Source of the DNA: Cupriavidus taiwanensis LMG 19424
Lineage (GTDB): Bacteria; Pseudomonadota; Gammaproteobacteria; Burkholderiales; Burkholderiaceae
Length of the DNA: 64,000 nt
NCBI RefSeq assembly: GCF_000069785.1
Contig: NC_010530.1
Span: 676,001-740,000, forward strand
Direction of reading: 5' to 3'
Shown here: positions 37,040 through 45,442 of the stretch, in pieces
Layout: the number at the start of each line of letters is the position of its first letter
Position numbering within the stretch: the stretch's first letter is position 1
The notes under the pieces: model-generated
What the model was told of the DNA's origin: nothing
The model's input: only the letters and a program-made list of their open reading frames with translations
The model's database searches: none
Position numbers and translations under genes: made by a program

Positions 37040-37384
37040 CTAGTGATAGGTCACCACGACCAGGTAGGCGGGCGCCGCCGCGCGGCGGGCGGTGCGAACG
37101 GGTTCCACGTTCAGTCTCGCCGTGCCGATGCGCCTGGGCGCTGCCTGCCGCTGCGGGGTGACGGCGAATGGGGCCGAGAGAATCTGCCCGGATGGCTGCC
37201 GGCAGCTGGCCTGCACCATGCCGGCGGATGGCCGCAGGGCGCATGAGGGGTTCGTGATGGCCCCCAGGAAAGTAATCTTGCCGGATTGCGCCGCGGCGCT
37301 GCCGATCCAGGCGCTCACCAGCAGCGTGGCTGCGGCCAGCCGGCCGGCCATGGTGGTGGCCTTCCTGCTCCGTTCAAGCGACAT
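37040..37384 (-). CDS. Small exported protein, fimbrial-subunit-like
   Basis: The 114-residue protein has a signal peptide (TMAGRLAAATLLVSAWIGSAAA) and then GKITFLGAITNPSCALRP, the typical N-terminal strand of type-1 pilus subunits with its conserved Cys, and a second Cys in QASCRQPSGQ. Such a pair could form the pilin disulfide. The rest is too short for a complete pilin (about 150 residues), so it may be a minor or shortened subunit. The start is the ATG at 37384 with GAGG upstream. No chaperone or usher gene is near. Confidence 0.65.
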   Translation of the reverse strand: MSLERSRKATTMAGRLAAATLLVSAWIGSAAAQSGKITFLGAITNPSCALRPSAGMVQASCRQPSGQILSAPFAVTPQRQAAPRRIGTARLNVEPVRTARRAAAPAYLVVVTYH

Positions 37385-37560
37385 GTCTGACCTCACGATT
37401 GTTGGTGCGGCGCCGGGGCGGGCCGCCTTTGTCATCGCGTTCCGTGCAGGCCCACCGATGCGCGTGTGGGCTGCATTCAGCATAGTCTCGGGGTCAGAGC
37501 ATTGTCAGCATTTAAGACAGTTTGGTGAAGTTGCGGCGGATTCCCGGCGTTGGTGCATGG

Positions 37561-38772
37561 CTATGCCGCGCCGCGCAGGATCAGCCGCGAGCGGGCGAAG
37601 CCGGCATGGGTCCGCAGTGCCTGCATCAGCTGCTCGGACGGCGCGCGGTCCAGGTCAGTCACGACATAGCCGGTGTGGCCGCGCGTCTGCAGATGCTGGC
37701 CGGTAATGTTCACGCCTTCCTGCGCCAGCAGCGTGTTCAGCGCGGCCAGCGCGCCGGGCGCGTTGCCGTGCACGTTGAGCAGGCGCGCCGGTGCATGCAG
37801 CGGGCCGGGATCGACCTCGGGGAAATTGACCGCGCCGATGGTGCCGCCGGTGGCGAGGAAGTGCGCGAGCTTGGCCGCGACCTCGGTGCCGATGTTTTCC
37901 TGCGCCTCCTCGGTGCTGCCGCCGATGTGGGGGGTCAGCAGTACGTTGGGCAGGTTCTGCAGTTCGCTGGTGAAGGCGTCCTGGTTGGTTTTGGGCTCTT
38001 CCGGGAACACGTCGATGGCCGCGCCGCCCAGCCGCTTTTCGCGCAGCGCCGCGGCCAGCGCGGCGATGTCGACCACGCTGCCGCGCGAGGCATTGATCAG
38101 GATCGCGCCCGGCTTGCATGCGGCGAGGATGCTGGCATCGATCATGTTGCGCGTGCGCGGCGTGGCCGGGACGTGCAGGGTCACCACCTCGGCCTGCGAC
38201 ACCGCTTCTTCCAGCGAGCCGGCGGCACGGGCCGAACCGTGCGAGAGCCGTGCGAGCACATCGTAGTAGACCACGCGCATGCCCATCGATTCCGCCAGCA
38301 CGCCGACCTGCGAGCCGATATTGCCGTAGCCGACGATGGCGATGGTCTTGCCGCGCGTCTCGAACGCGCCGGCGGCGCCCTTGGCCCATTTGCCGGCATG
38401 CGCCAGCGTGTTCTTCTCGGGGATCCGGCGCAGCAGCATTACCGCTTCGGCGACCACCAGCTCGGCCACCGAACGGGTGTTGGAAAAGGGGGCGTTGAAG
38501 ACCGGGATGCCGGCGGCGGTGGCCGCGTCCAGGTCGACCTGCGAGGTGCCGATGCAGAAGCAGCCGATCGAGAGCAGTCCAGGCGCGCTGCGGATATCGT
38601 CCGCGCGCAAGTGGGTGGCCGAGCGGATGCCGACCACGTCATGGCTGGCCAGCACCTGGCGCAATTCGGCGCCGGCCAGCGCGCCGGTGCGGCGCTCGAC
38701 CTGCAGGCCGGCTTCGGCCAGCCGGGCGTTGGCGCTCTGGTGGATATTCTCGAGCAGGATGGCTGTGGTCAC
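37561..38772 (-). CDS. serA: D-3-phosphoglycerate dehydrogenase
   Basis: The 403-residue NAD enzyme performs the first step of serine synthesis from 3-phosphoglycerate. It has GIRSATHLRADDI, the nucleotide-binding GYGNIGSQVG, catalytic Arg/Glu/His segments (NASRGSVVDI, DVFPEEP, LTPHIGGSTEEAQENIG) and a C-terminal ACT domain (LLNVHGNAPGALAALNTLLAQEGVNI) for serine feedback, as in E. coli SerA. The start is a GTG at 38772 with GGA upstream. The upstream frame to 38832 has no ribosome site. Confidence 0.92.
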   Translation of the reverse strand: MTTAILLENIHQSANARLAEAGLQVERRTGALAGAELRQVLASHDVVGIRSATHLRADDIRSAPGLLSIGCFCIGTSQVDLDAATAAGIPVFNAPFSNTRSVAELVVAEAVMLLRRIPEKNTLAHAGKWAKGAAGAFETRGKTIAIVGYGNIGSQVGVLAESMGMRVVYYDVLARLSHGSARAAGSLEEAVSQAEVVTLHVPATPRTRNMIDASILAACKPGAILINASRGSVVDIAALAAALREKRLGGAAIDVFPEEPKTNQDAFTSELQNLPNVLLTPHIGGSTEEAQENIGTEVAAKLAHFLATGGTIGAVNFPEVDPGPLHAPARLLNVHGNAPGALAALNTLLAQEGVNITGQHLQTRGHTGYVVTDLDRAPSEQLMQALRTHAGFARSRLILRGAA

Positions 38773-38886
38773 GTTGGTTTTCCGCGTGGAGGGTGGGCGG
38801 GCATTGCCGCATCGCCTCCATTCTGCGCGCAAAACGGCGTGGGAGCCGGGGAGCCCCTGCTGCCGGCATTGGCACCGGCCGCGGCA

Positions 38887-39414
38887 TCAGCGCGCGCGGC
38901 GCGCGTCGCCGCCGAGCGGATCGACGATGATCATGGTCTGGCGCAGCACGCCGGCGTTGTCGAAGTAGCAGCTGAAGTGCGCCGTCTGCAGGCCGTCCTT
39001 ATACATGCGCCACGACCACGCTTCGCGCTGCATCAGCGGGTAGTACTGCACCGGCTCGCGCGGCAGGCCGAAATGCTGCTGCACGTCCTGCTTGGTCCAG
39101 ACCCCGACCTGGGCGCGGTAGATTTCGGCCTCGGTCAGCATCTGGCGGTAGCGGGTCAGCCGGCCCGCGGCGTCGAAATCGGCGGCGTAGACCTCATGGC
39201 CGAAGGGTTGCCGCGACCATAGCCAGCGGGTGGTGCCGTCGGCCAGGCGGTGGGTCTCGGTGGGTGGTCCGAAAGTATGGCGCACCGCACTTTCGGGGCT
39301 GCCAATCATCTGCCTGCCGGTCTGTTCCGGCTGCAGCGTGGCGCAGGCGCCGAGCATGGCGGCGGCCAGGCAGAGGGAGCCGAGGGATCGGCCGGGCAGG
39401 GTCAGGGGGGGCAT
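38887..39414 (-). CDS. Putative lipoprotein, BamE/SmpA-like repeats
   Basis: The 175-residue protein has a lipobox (CLAAAMLGAC). Its mature part holds two copies of a small fold. Each starts with a SPESAVRHTFGPPTE- or TKQDVQQHFGLPRE-type helix and continues with WLWSRQPF- or WSWRMYKDG-type strands. This is the BamE/SmpA pattern of outer-membrane lipoproteins. The role is unknown. It reads in the same direction as serA with a 114-bp gap. Confidence 0.72.
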   Translation of the reverse strand: MPPLTLPGRSLGSLCLAAAMLGACATLQPEQTGRQMIGSPESAVRHTFGPPTETHRLADGTTRWLWSRQPFGHEVYAADFDAAGRLTRYRQMLTEAEIYRAQVGVWTKQDVQQHFGLPREPVQYYPLMQREAWSWRMYKDGLQTAHFSCYFDNAGVLRQTMIIVDPLGGDARRAR

Positions 39415-39512
39415 GGCGCGCTCCGGCGAACAGGATGTCCGCAGACGCCATTGTCGGGCCGCCAGCCGGCCTGGCGCAACCGGCGGCACGGTGGCGCAGG
39501 CCGCGCGCGGGC

Positions 39513-39707
39513 TTAGCAGCGGCCCTTCTTGGCCTGGCCCGGCGGGCAGAACGACTCGTTGCCGTACGGGTCGATGCGGCAGTTGCCTTTCTTGGCCTGC
39601 CCCGGCGGGCAGCCCTGCGGGCCGCTGCCGTAGGTGTCATAGGGGGCGACCACGCAGCCGCCGAGCAGTGCGCTGCACGCGACCAGAAGGGCCAGGGCAG
39701 ATTTCAT
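39513..39707 (-). CDS. Small lipoprotein with duplicated CPPGQAKKG motif
   Basis: The 64-residue protein has a strong ribosome site (AAGGAG), a lipobox (LLGGC) and two copies of the motif CPPGQAKKGNC / CPPGQAKKGRC separated by 10 residues. The mature peptide is about 47 residues with four non-lipidated Cys. I do not know its function. Basic Cys-Gly loops could bind a metal or an anion, or form two small disulfide loops. It is expressed alone. Confidence 0.75.
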   Translation of the reverse strand: MKSALALLVACSALLGGCVVAPYDTYGSGPQGCPPGQAKKGNCRIDPYGNESFCPPGQAKKGRC

Positions 39708-39843
39708 TGCATTCTCCTTGTTTTGGGGATTCCGTTTGCGACAGGAGAATAAAGGGTGGCGGCGCCGTTGTCTGTAAGGAATGGTGAAGGCGGCGGGGCC
39801 GCGCCCGGCCTCGCACAGGGCCGGTGGCGCCTGCGTCCCGCGG

Positions 39844-42297
39844 CTACATCCGGAACACCACGCCCAGCCAGAAGCTGCGGGGCGCGCCCGGCGCCACGAA
39901 CAGCGCGCTGGCGGCATCCCCCGGGGCCACGTGCGGCCGCACCAGGCTGCCGCCGGGGAACACGTCGTTGGCGATCTGGCCGTAGGTCTCGTAGCGGCGG
40001 TCCAGCAGGTTTGCCACGCGCGCGTAGATCTCGAAGCGCTTGCTGACCTGGTACGCCGCGCGCAGGTTGATGGTGGCGTAGCCCGGCGTGCTCCAGTCGG
40101 CGGTCTTCGGCGCGGCGCCCGCTTGCGGGTCGCTGCGCAGGCCGTCCTCGTTGCCGCTGGAGACCGCCCCCGACACCGCCACCAGGTCGGCGCCCAGCAC
40201 CAGGCCGGCCACGGGCTGCCAGTCTGCACCCAGTTTCAGCGTATGGCGGGGCAGCCCGGCCATGCGCATGCCCGGGCGGATGTCGATGGTGCGTTCGCCG
40301 GCGGCGAGCGCGCCGGCGGACTGGTAGGTGGCCTGCAGGTAGCTGTAGGCAAGCCGCAAGGTCACCGCGCCCAGGCGGTGGCGCGCGGTGAGATCGAGCC
40401 CCTGGTTGCGGGTGCGGTCGAAATTGGCGAAGTAGCCGAGCTGCGTGTTCGGTGCGCGCAGGAACAGGATGTCGTCGTGGTTGTCGATGCGATAGAGCGA
40501 CGCCGTGACCTCGGTGTGCGGGCGCGGCTGCCAGCGCACGCCGGCCTCGTACGAATGCGACACTACCTGCTTCAGGTACGGATCGGCCTGCAGTCCCGCC
40601 GGCAACCGGCAGGGCCGTTCCGGGTCGGCGCAGCCCAGCTCGAGCACGGTCGGCACGCGGTTGTTCTGCGCATAGCCGCCGAACACCGTGACGCCGCTGC
40701 CCAGCTTCTGCGCCAGTCCCAGCGCCGGATTCAGGCGGCGGTAGGTAAAGCTTTCGCGCGGCTGTTCGCTGCCGTCGCTGTTGCGCAGCGTATTGCTGAC
40801 GGTAACGTGGTTCCAGCGCGCCGATGCGGTCAGGAAGGTGCTGGGTGTCAGCGTCCACGTATCGGACAGGTACATCCCCAGTGTGCGGGCATTGCCGCTG
40901 ACGCCGGAGAACAGGGCGTTGGCTTCGGCGGGATCGGCGACCACGCCGCGGTCGTCGGTGAAGCTGGCGGGCTGTGCGTATTGCGAATAGGTCAGGCGGC
41001 TGCGGTCCAGCGTCAGGCCGGCATTGAGCACGTGGCGCTCGGTCTCCCTGGCCAGGCTCAGCGCCATGCCGACGGTTTGCTGCCGCATATGGCTGGTGTT
41101 GAGCACCGCCGGGTGCAGCGCGGCGCCTTCCGCACGGGTCATGCCGCAGTCGCCGCCGCGCGGGCTGCCGTCGGCGTCGAAGCCGTCCTCGCAGTCTTCG
41201 GCATAGGCTTCATAGTCCGGGTTCACGTCGCCGTTGGCGGTGTCGCGGCGGCTGTTGCGCACATAGGCCAGGGCCGCGGCGCTGGTCTTGTCGTCGAACC
41301 AGTGACGGGCGTTGAGCGCGGCCTGGGTGACCTGGTTGCGGGTCTGGTCGGGATAGGTGTAGACCGCGCGCCGGTTGGACTGGTACAGCTCGGGCAGCGT
41401 GCCGCCGTCGGCGGCGCGATAGCTGGGCACCAGGCCGTTGCCGGTCAGTGTGCTGCGGCCATGCAGCACCGAGACGTCCCAGCTGCTGCTGGCGCCGGCG
41501 TAGCCCGCCTTGGCAAAGACATTGCCGAGCCGGCCCTCGGAATGGTCGCGCCAGCCGTGCTCCTGGAACAGCGTGCCGGCGGCGAACGCGTGCCAGCCGC
41601 CGTCGCTGCGCACGCCTCCGGACAGGTCGGCGCGCCTGCGGGCATGGCTGCCATAGGACAGGTCGGCGGTGAAGCCGGGCGAGTCCAGTCCCGAACGCGT
41701 GGTCATGGCGAGCGCGCCGCCGAGGGTGTTGAGGCCGTACGCGGGGTTGGCGCTGGACACCAGCGACGCGCTTGCCAGCGCCGCCTCCGGGATCATGTCC
41801 CAGCTCACCACGTCGCCGAAAGGCTCGTTGACGCGGATGCCATCCAGGTACACCGACAGCCCCTGCGGCACGCCGGGGATCGATGACGCGCGAAAGCCGC
41901 GGTAGGTGATGTCGGTCTGGAACGGGCTGCCCTGGATGTCGTTGACGTTGACGCCGGCGAGATGCCGGTTCAGGTAGTCGGCCAGGTTGCCGGCGCGCGC
42001 GCCGCCGAGCTCGCTGCCGCGCACGGTCTGCACGGTATAGGGCACCAGGTCGCTGGCCACGCCGATGCCGGGCAGCGGCGCCGCGGCCACCACCAGCACT
42101 TCGGGCAACAGCGTACTGTCCTGGTTTGGCGCAACAGTGTCCTGTTGCGCCACAGCGGCACGCTGGCACAGCAGCGTGACCAGCGCGGACAGCAGCGCGG
42201 CATGCGTGCTCGCGCGCCGCGGCGGGCGGGCCGCAACGGCGCGCGGCGATCGGGATGGCCGCTGGCCTGGCGGCGCAGGACGCGGGATGGCTGGCAT
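39844..42297 (-). CDS. TonB-dependent outer-membrane receptor of the PQQ island
   Basis: The 817-residue receptor has an N-terminal signal region, a TonB box (LPEVLVVAAAP), a plug domain (LADYLNRHLAGVNVNDIQGSPF, ITYRGFRASS, GLSVYLDGIRVNEPFGD) and a barrel ending WLGVVFRM. The strand patterns are those of the vitamin/metal-type receptors, and it lacks the siderophore-type plug of the receptor at 1.9 kb. The context (PQQ dehydrogenase, Ped-like ABC system) points to uptake of PQQ itself, as E. coli PqqU does, or of a lanthanide chelate. The ATG at 42297 has GGAGA upstream. A sigma54 promoter and an activator-site candidate lie behind it (42362-42448). Confidence 0.83.
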   Translation of the reverse strand: MPAIPRPAPPGQRPSRSPRAVAARPPRRASTHAALLSALVTLLCQRAAVAQQDTVAPNQDSTLLPEVLVVAAAPLPGIGVASDLVPYTVQTVRGSELGGARAGNLADYLNRHLAGVNVNDIQGSPFQTDITYRGFRASSIPGVPQGLSVYLDGIRVNEPFGDVVSWDMIPEAALASASLVSSANPAYGLNTLGGALAMTTRSGLDSPGFTADLSYGSHARRRADLSGGVRSDGGWHAFAAGTLFQEHGWRDHSEGRLGNVFAKAGYAGASSSWDVSVLHGRSTLTGNGLVPSYRAADGGTLPELYQSNRRAVYTYPDQTRNQVTQAALNARHWFDDKTSAAALAYVRNSRRDTANGDVNPDYEAYAEDCEDGFDADGSPRGGDCGMTRAEGAALHPAVLNTSHMRQQTVGMALSLARETERHVLNAGLTLDRSRLTYSQYAQPASFTDDRGVVADPAEANALFSGVSGNARTLGMYLSDTWTLTPSTFLTASARWNHVTVSNTLRNSDGSEQPRESFTYRRLNPALGLAQKLGSGVTVFGGYAQNNRVPTVLELGCADPERPCRLPAGLQADPYLKQVVSHSYEAGVRWQPRPHTEVTASLYRIDNHDDILFLRAPNTQLGYFANFDRTRNQGLDLTARHRLGAVTLRLAYSYLQATYQSAGALAAGERTIDIRPGMRMAGLPRHTLKLGADWQPVAGLVLGADLVAVSGAVSSGNEDGLRSDPQAGAAPKTADWSTPGYATINLRAAYQVSKRFEIYARVANLLDRRYETYGQIANDVFPGGSLVRPHVAPGDAASALFVAPGAPRSFWLGVVFRM
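42127..42152. repeat. Perfect 26-bp palindrome inside the receptor's 5' coding part
   Basis: The arms TGGCGCAACAG and CTGTTGCGCCA are exact complements around TGTC. They lie about 145-170 bp inside the gene, at the end of the signal region. On the transcript they would form an 11-bp stem with a 4-nt loop. Confidence 0.8.
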
Positions 42298-42361
42298 GGC
42301 TTGTCTCCTCGGGATACGCGGCGCATGCCTGCATCGGGCTGCGCCTGTCGGCACCGCTTCA

Positions 42362-42376
42362 GCAGTTTTCGTACCG
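42362..42376 (-). promoter_or_regulatory. Sigma54 promoter of the TonB receptor
   Basis: On the minus strand CGGTACG-AAAA-CTGC has the GG-N10-GC spacing and matches TGGCACG-N4-TTGC at 8 of 11 fixed positions. It lies 65 bp before the start codon. The activator-site candidate at 42432-42448 is about 56 bp further upstream. Confidence 0.6.
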
Positions 42377-42431
42377 TGCCGCGTCCCGGTGGCTGGCGGG
42401 CGTGCAGGCGCCCGGCGCGAGGCCTGCGTGC

Positions 42432-42448
42432 TGTCACAAAACAGGACA
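42432..42448. promoter_or_regulatory. Candidate activator site (6-5-6) in the receptor/ped divergent gap
   Basis: TGTCAC-AAAAC-AGGACA is an imperfect inverted repeat with the same 6-5-6 architecture as the sites at 49203, 49222, 56200 and 59692. It lies between two divergent sigma54 promoters (42362 and 42604). A second, weaker copy begins at 42494 with TGTTGC. Confidence 0.55.
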
Positions 42449-42603
42449 GTGGGGCGTTGCCGCAAGCAGGGGCAGTGCTTCATCGCGGCACAGTGTTGCG
42501 CGGCGCATCGCAGCATGCGTCGCCGCGCGATGGCGGCAGGGAGCCGTGCAGCGCCGGCCCGGCAAGGTCCGCGGGGATGCGTCATGCCGTGCTGCATCGC
42601 ACA

Positions 42604-42618
42604 TGGTATCGGCCTTGC
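42604..42618 (+). promoter_or_regulatory. Sigma54 promoter of the Bug/Ped-like operon
   Basis: TGGTATC-GGCC-TTGC has the exact GG-N10-GC spacing and is nearly the same as the element at 59782. It lies 40 bp upstream of the ATG at 42658, and no other good promoter is seen there. Confidence 0.68.
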
Positions 42619-42657
42619 TCTGTCACACCGCATCCCAACCTGGTCCGGTGCTTGCCC

Positions 42658-43641
42658 ATGTTCCGTTGCCTTGCCTGCCTGCTGTCGATATGCCTCGGCC
42701 TATTGCCCGCGGGCGGCGCGCGGGCCGACGGCGCGAGCGCCTATCCCTCGCGTCCGGTCACGCTGGTGGTGCCCTGGCCGGCGGGCGGCGCCACCGATAT
42801 CTCGATGCGCATCCTGGCCGAGCTCGCCGGGCGCGAACTGGGGCAGCCGATCGTGGTGGAGAACCGGCCCGGCGCCGGCGGCACGCTGGTGGGAGGCCTG
42901 CTTGCCGCCGCGCGGCCGGACGGCTACACCATCGGCCAGCTGCCGCTGACGGTGTACCGGTTCCCGCACCAGCAGAAGACGGCCTGGCAGCCGCTGCGCG
43001 ACATCCAGCCGGTGCTGATGATCTCGGGCTACACCTTCGGCATCGTGGTGCCGGCCGGCAGCCCGTGGCGCTCGCTGCGCGACCTGATTGCCTGGGGCCG
43101 GGCGCACCCGGGCCAGCTCACGGTGGGCTCCACCGGCATCGGCACCACTGCCCACCTGGCGATGGAGGATGTGCTGGGCCGCAGCGGCGTGCGCTACCTG
43201 CACGTGCCCTACCACGGCACTGCCGACCAGATGCTTGCGGTGGCCAACGGCTCGCTGATGGCGGGGGTCAATTCCACCGGCTTCGCACCGTTCGTCGAAA
43301 GCGGCAAGCTGCGCCTGCTGGCCGTGTTCAGCGCGCAGCGCTCGGCACGCTGGCCCGAGGTGCCGACCGTGGCCGAGCTGGGCTTTGCCGATGCGGTCCA
43401 CAACGCTCCGTACGGCATCGGCGTGCCGCGCGGCACCGATGCCGCCATCGTCCGGCGCCTGCACGACGCGTTCCGCGCCGCCATGCAGCAGCCGCGCCAT
43501 CTTGCCGAGCTGGCCCGCTACGACCAGGAGCTGACTTACCTGGGCACCGCGCAATATGAAGCCTTCCTGCGCCAGGCATGGGAGACCGAGCGCACCTTTG
43601 CCGCGCGTGCAGGCACGGCGCGGGCGAAGGAGCAGCTATGA
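42658..43641 (+). CDS. Tripartite tricarboxylate (Bug/TctC) family binding protein
   Basis: The 327-residue exported protein has a signal peptide ending GGARAD, the Bug signature YPSRPVTLVVPWPAGGATDISMR and the ligand-loop motifs VVENRPGAGGTLVGG and VGSTGIGTTAHLAMEDV. Bug proteins bind carboxylates in the periplasm and are very common in Burkholderiales. No TctA/TctB permease is near, and it is coupled to an ABC ATPase gene by a 4-bp overlap (ATGA). It may feed the ABC system that follows or act as a sensor. The ligand is unknown. Confidence 0.85.
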   Translation: MFRCLACLLSICLGLLPAGGARADGASAYPSRPVTLVVPWPAGGATDISMRILAELAGRELGQPIVVENRPGAGGTLVGGLLAAARPDGYTIGQLPLTVYRFPHQQKTAWQPLRDIQPVLMISGYTFGIVVPAGSPWRSLRDLIAWGRAHPGQLTVGSTGIGTTAHLAMEDVLGRSGVRYLHVPYHGTADQMLAVANGSLMAGVNSTGFAPFVESGKLRLLAVFSAQRSARWPEVPTVAELGFADAVHNAPYGIGVPRGTDAAIVRRLHDAFRAAMQQPRHLAELARYDQELTYLGTAQYEAFLRQAWETERTFAARAGTARAKEQL

Positions 43642-44417
43642 GCGCGCAGCCGTCCCATGCCGCGCCTGCGCTTGGCTGCGATGCCGTGCGCAAGGCGTTC
43701 GGCGGCCGCGTCGCGCTGGACGGGGTCTCGCTGAGCGTGCGGCGCGGCGAGTTCGTGGCGCTGCTGGGGCCCAACGGCGCGGGCAAGACCACGCTGTTCC
43801 AGATCCTCAGCGGCCTGTTCGTTGCCGATGCCGGGCAGGTCACGGTGATGGGCTGCGACATGCGGCGCGACCCCGTGCGCGCGCTGGCGCAGCTGGGCAT
43901 CGTGTTCCAGCAGCCCGCCATCGACCTGGACCTGCCGGTGCTGGCCAACCTGCGCTTTCATGCCGACCTGCACGGCTTGCCGCGGCGCGTGGCGGCGCAG
44001 CGGATCGCGGGCCTGCTGCAGGGGTTCGGCCTGGCCGCGCGCGCGCACGCGCCGGTACGCGAGCTGTCCGGTGGCAGCCGGCGCAAGGTCGAACTGGCGC
44101 GCGCGCTGCTGCACGAACCGGCCATGCTGCTGCTGGACGAGCCGACGGTGGGGCTGGACCCCGCCTCGCGCGTGCAGTTGCTGGGCGAGTGCCGGCGGCT
44201 GGCGCGGCACGCGCAGGCGGGCGTGCTGTGGGCCACCCACCTGGTGCAGGAAGTGGAGCAGGCCGACCGCGTGATCGTGCTGGACCGCGGCGCGGTGCGC
44301 TTCGACGGCACCCCGGCGGCGCTGCTGGGCGCCACCGCGGCCGCGACGCTGGAAGCCGCTTTCCTGGCCATGACGCCGTCGGTAGTCCGCACGGCACAAC
44401 TGGAGGTCACCGCATGA
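43638..44417 (+). CDS. pedB: ABC ATPase of the PQQ-linked system (PedB-like)
   Basis: The 259-residue ATPase has Walker A GPNGAGKTTLFQ, signature LSGGSRRKVELARALL, Walker B AMLLLDEP and switch ATHL. It is of the ABC-2 export-type branch (as in NodI/CcmA-like proteins), which in PQQ-dependent alcohol-oxidation clusters goes with PedC. The Pseudomonas putida PedA1A2BC system has been linked to use of lanthanides at low concentration. The ATG overlaps the Bug gene, and the end overlaps the propeller gene. Confidence 0.85.
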   Translation: MSAQPSHAAPALGCDAVRKAFGGRVALDGVSLSVRRGEFVALLGPNGAGKTTLFQILSGLFVADAGQVTVMGCDMRRDPVRALAQLGIVFQQPAIDLDLPVLANLRFHADLHGLPRRVAAQRIAGLLQGFGLAARAHAPVRELSGGSRRKVELARALLHEPAMLLLDEPTVGLDPASRVQLLGECRRLARHAQAGVLWATHLVQEVEQADRVIVLDRGAVRFDGTPAALLGATAAATLEAAFLAMTPSVVRTAQLEVTA

Positions 44418-45442
44418 CACCGATGCCATCCCCCGCCTGGCTTGCGGGCGCCTGGCTGCTGGCCACCGCGTTGCTGGTTGCCGCCGGCCTGGCCGAGGGC
44501 GCTCAGGGCGCTCAGGGTGGTGCCGCGCGCGCCGCCACCGGGCAGGTCTTTGTCTCCAGCGAAAAGGACGACGCGCTGACCGCCTACGATGCCGGCAGCG
44601 GACAGCAACTGGCGGCATGGCGTCAGTGCCGGCGGCCGCGCCATCTGCAGCTGTCGCCGGACCGTGCGCGGCTGTACGTGGCCTGCAGCGACGACCACCG
44701 CGTCGACGTGGTCGACGTCGGCACCCGCAAGACCGTGACGTCGCTGCCGGTCGGCGACGACCCGGAACTGTTCGACCTGAGCCAGGACGGCCGCACGCTC
44801 TACGTGTCGAACGAAGACGACGCGCTGCTGTCGGCCTACGACACCGGCTCCGGCAAGCGCGTGTTCGCGGTCGGGGTGGGCGCGGAGCCGGAAGGCGTCA
44901 GGGTCAGCGCCGACGGACGGCAGGTGTACGTGGCCTCCGAGGTCGCCAACCTGGTCCATGTGGTCGACGTGGCCGCGCGCAAGGTGGTGCGCAATATCCG
45001 GGTCGGCAACCGGCCGCGCCGGCTGCTGCTGGTGCGCGGCGGCAAGGAGCTGTGGGTGTCGAACGAGATGTCGGCCAGCGTCAGCGTGATCCGCACCGAT
45101 ACGCTGGAGGTGGTCCAGACCATTGCCTTCGCGCCGCGCGGCATGCGTGCCGAAGACGTGACCCCGGTCGGGATGGCGGCGCGCAGCGACGGCACCCACG
45201 CCTATATCGGGCTGGGCCGCGCCAACCATGTCGCGGTGGTGGAGGTGGCGTCGCGCCGCGTGCAGGATTACGTGCTGGTGGGACGGCGCGCCTGGGGGCT
45301 GGCGCTGAGCCGCGACAACGCGCGGCTCTACGTTGCCAACGGGCTGTCCGACGATGTCAGCGTGGTCGACACCGCCAGCCGCAAGGCGGTGGCCACGCTC
45401 AAGGCGGGCCGCGTGCCGCATTCGGTGGCGATCGATGACTGA
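44414..45442 (+). CDS. Exported YVTN beta-propeller protein of the PQQ/ABC locus
   Basis: The 342-residue protein has a signal peptide followed by about seven repeats of the YVTN type: VFVSSEKDDALTAYDAGSG, LYVACSDDHRVDVVDVGT, LYVSNEDDALLSAYDTGSG, VYVASEVANLVHVVDVAA, LWVSNEMSASVSVIRT, then AYIGLGRANHVAVVEVAS and LYVANGLSDDVSVVDTAS. It corresponds to the PQQ-dependent-catabolism propeller (PedA2-like). Its periplasmic role is unknown. It overlaps both neighbours. Confidence 0.85.
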   Translation: MTPMPSPAWLAGAWLLATALLVAAGLAEGAQGAQGGAARAATGQVFVSSEKDDALTAYDAGSGQQLAAWRQCRRPRHLQLSPDRARLYVACSDDHRVDVVDVGTRKTVTSLPVGDDPELFDLSQDGRTLYVSNEDDALLSAYDTGSGKRVFAVGVGAEPEGVRVSADGRQVYVASEVANLVHVVDVAARKVVRNIRVGNRPRRLLLVRGGKELWVSNEMSASVSVIRTDTLEVVQTIAFAPRGMRAEDVTPVGMAARSDGTHAYIGLGRANHVAVVEVASRRVQDYVLVGRRAWGLALSRDNARLYVANGLSDDVSVVDTASRKAVATLKAGRVPHSVAIDD

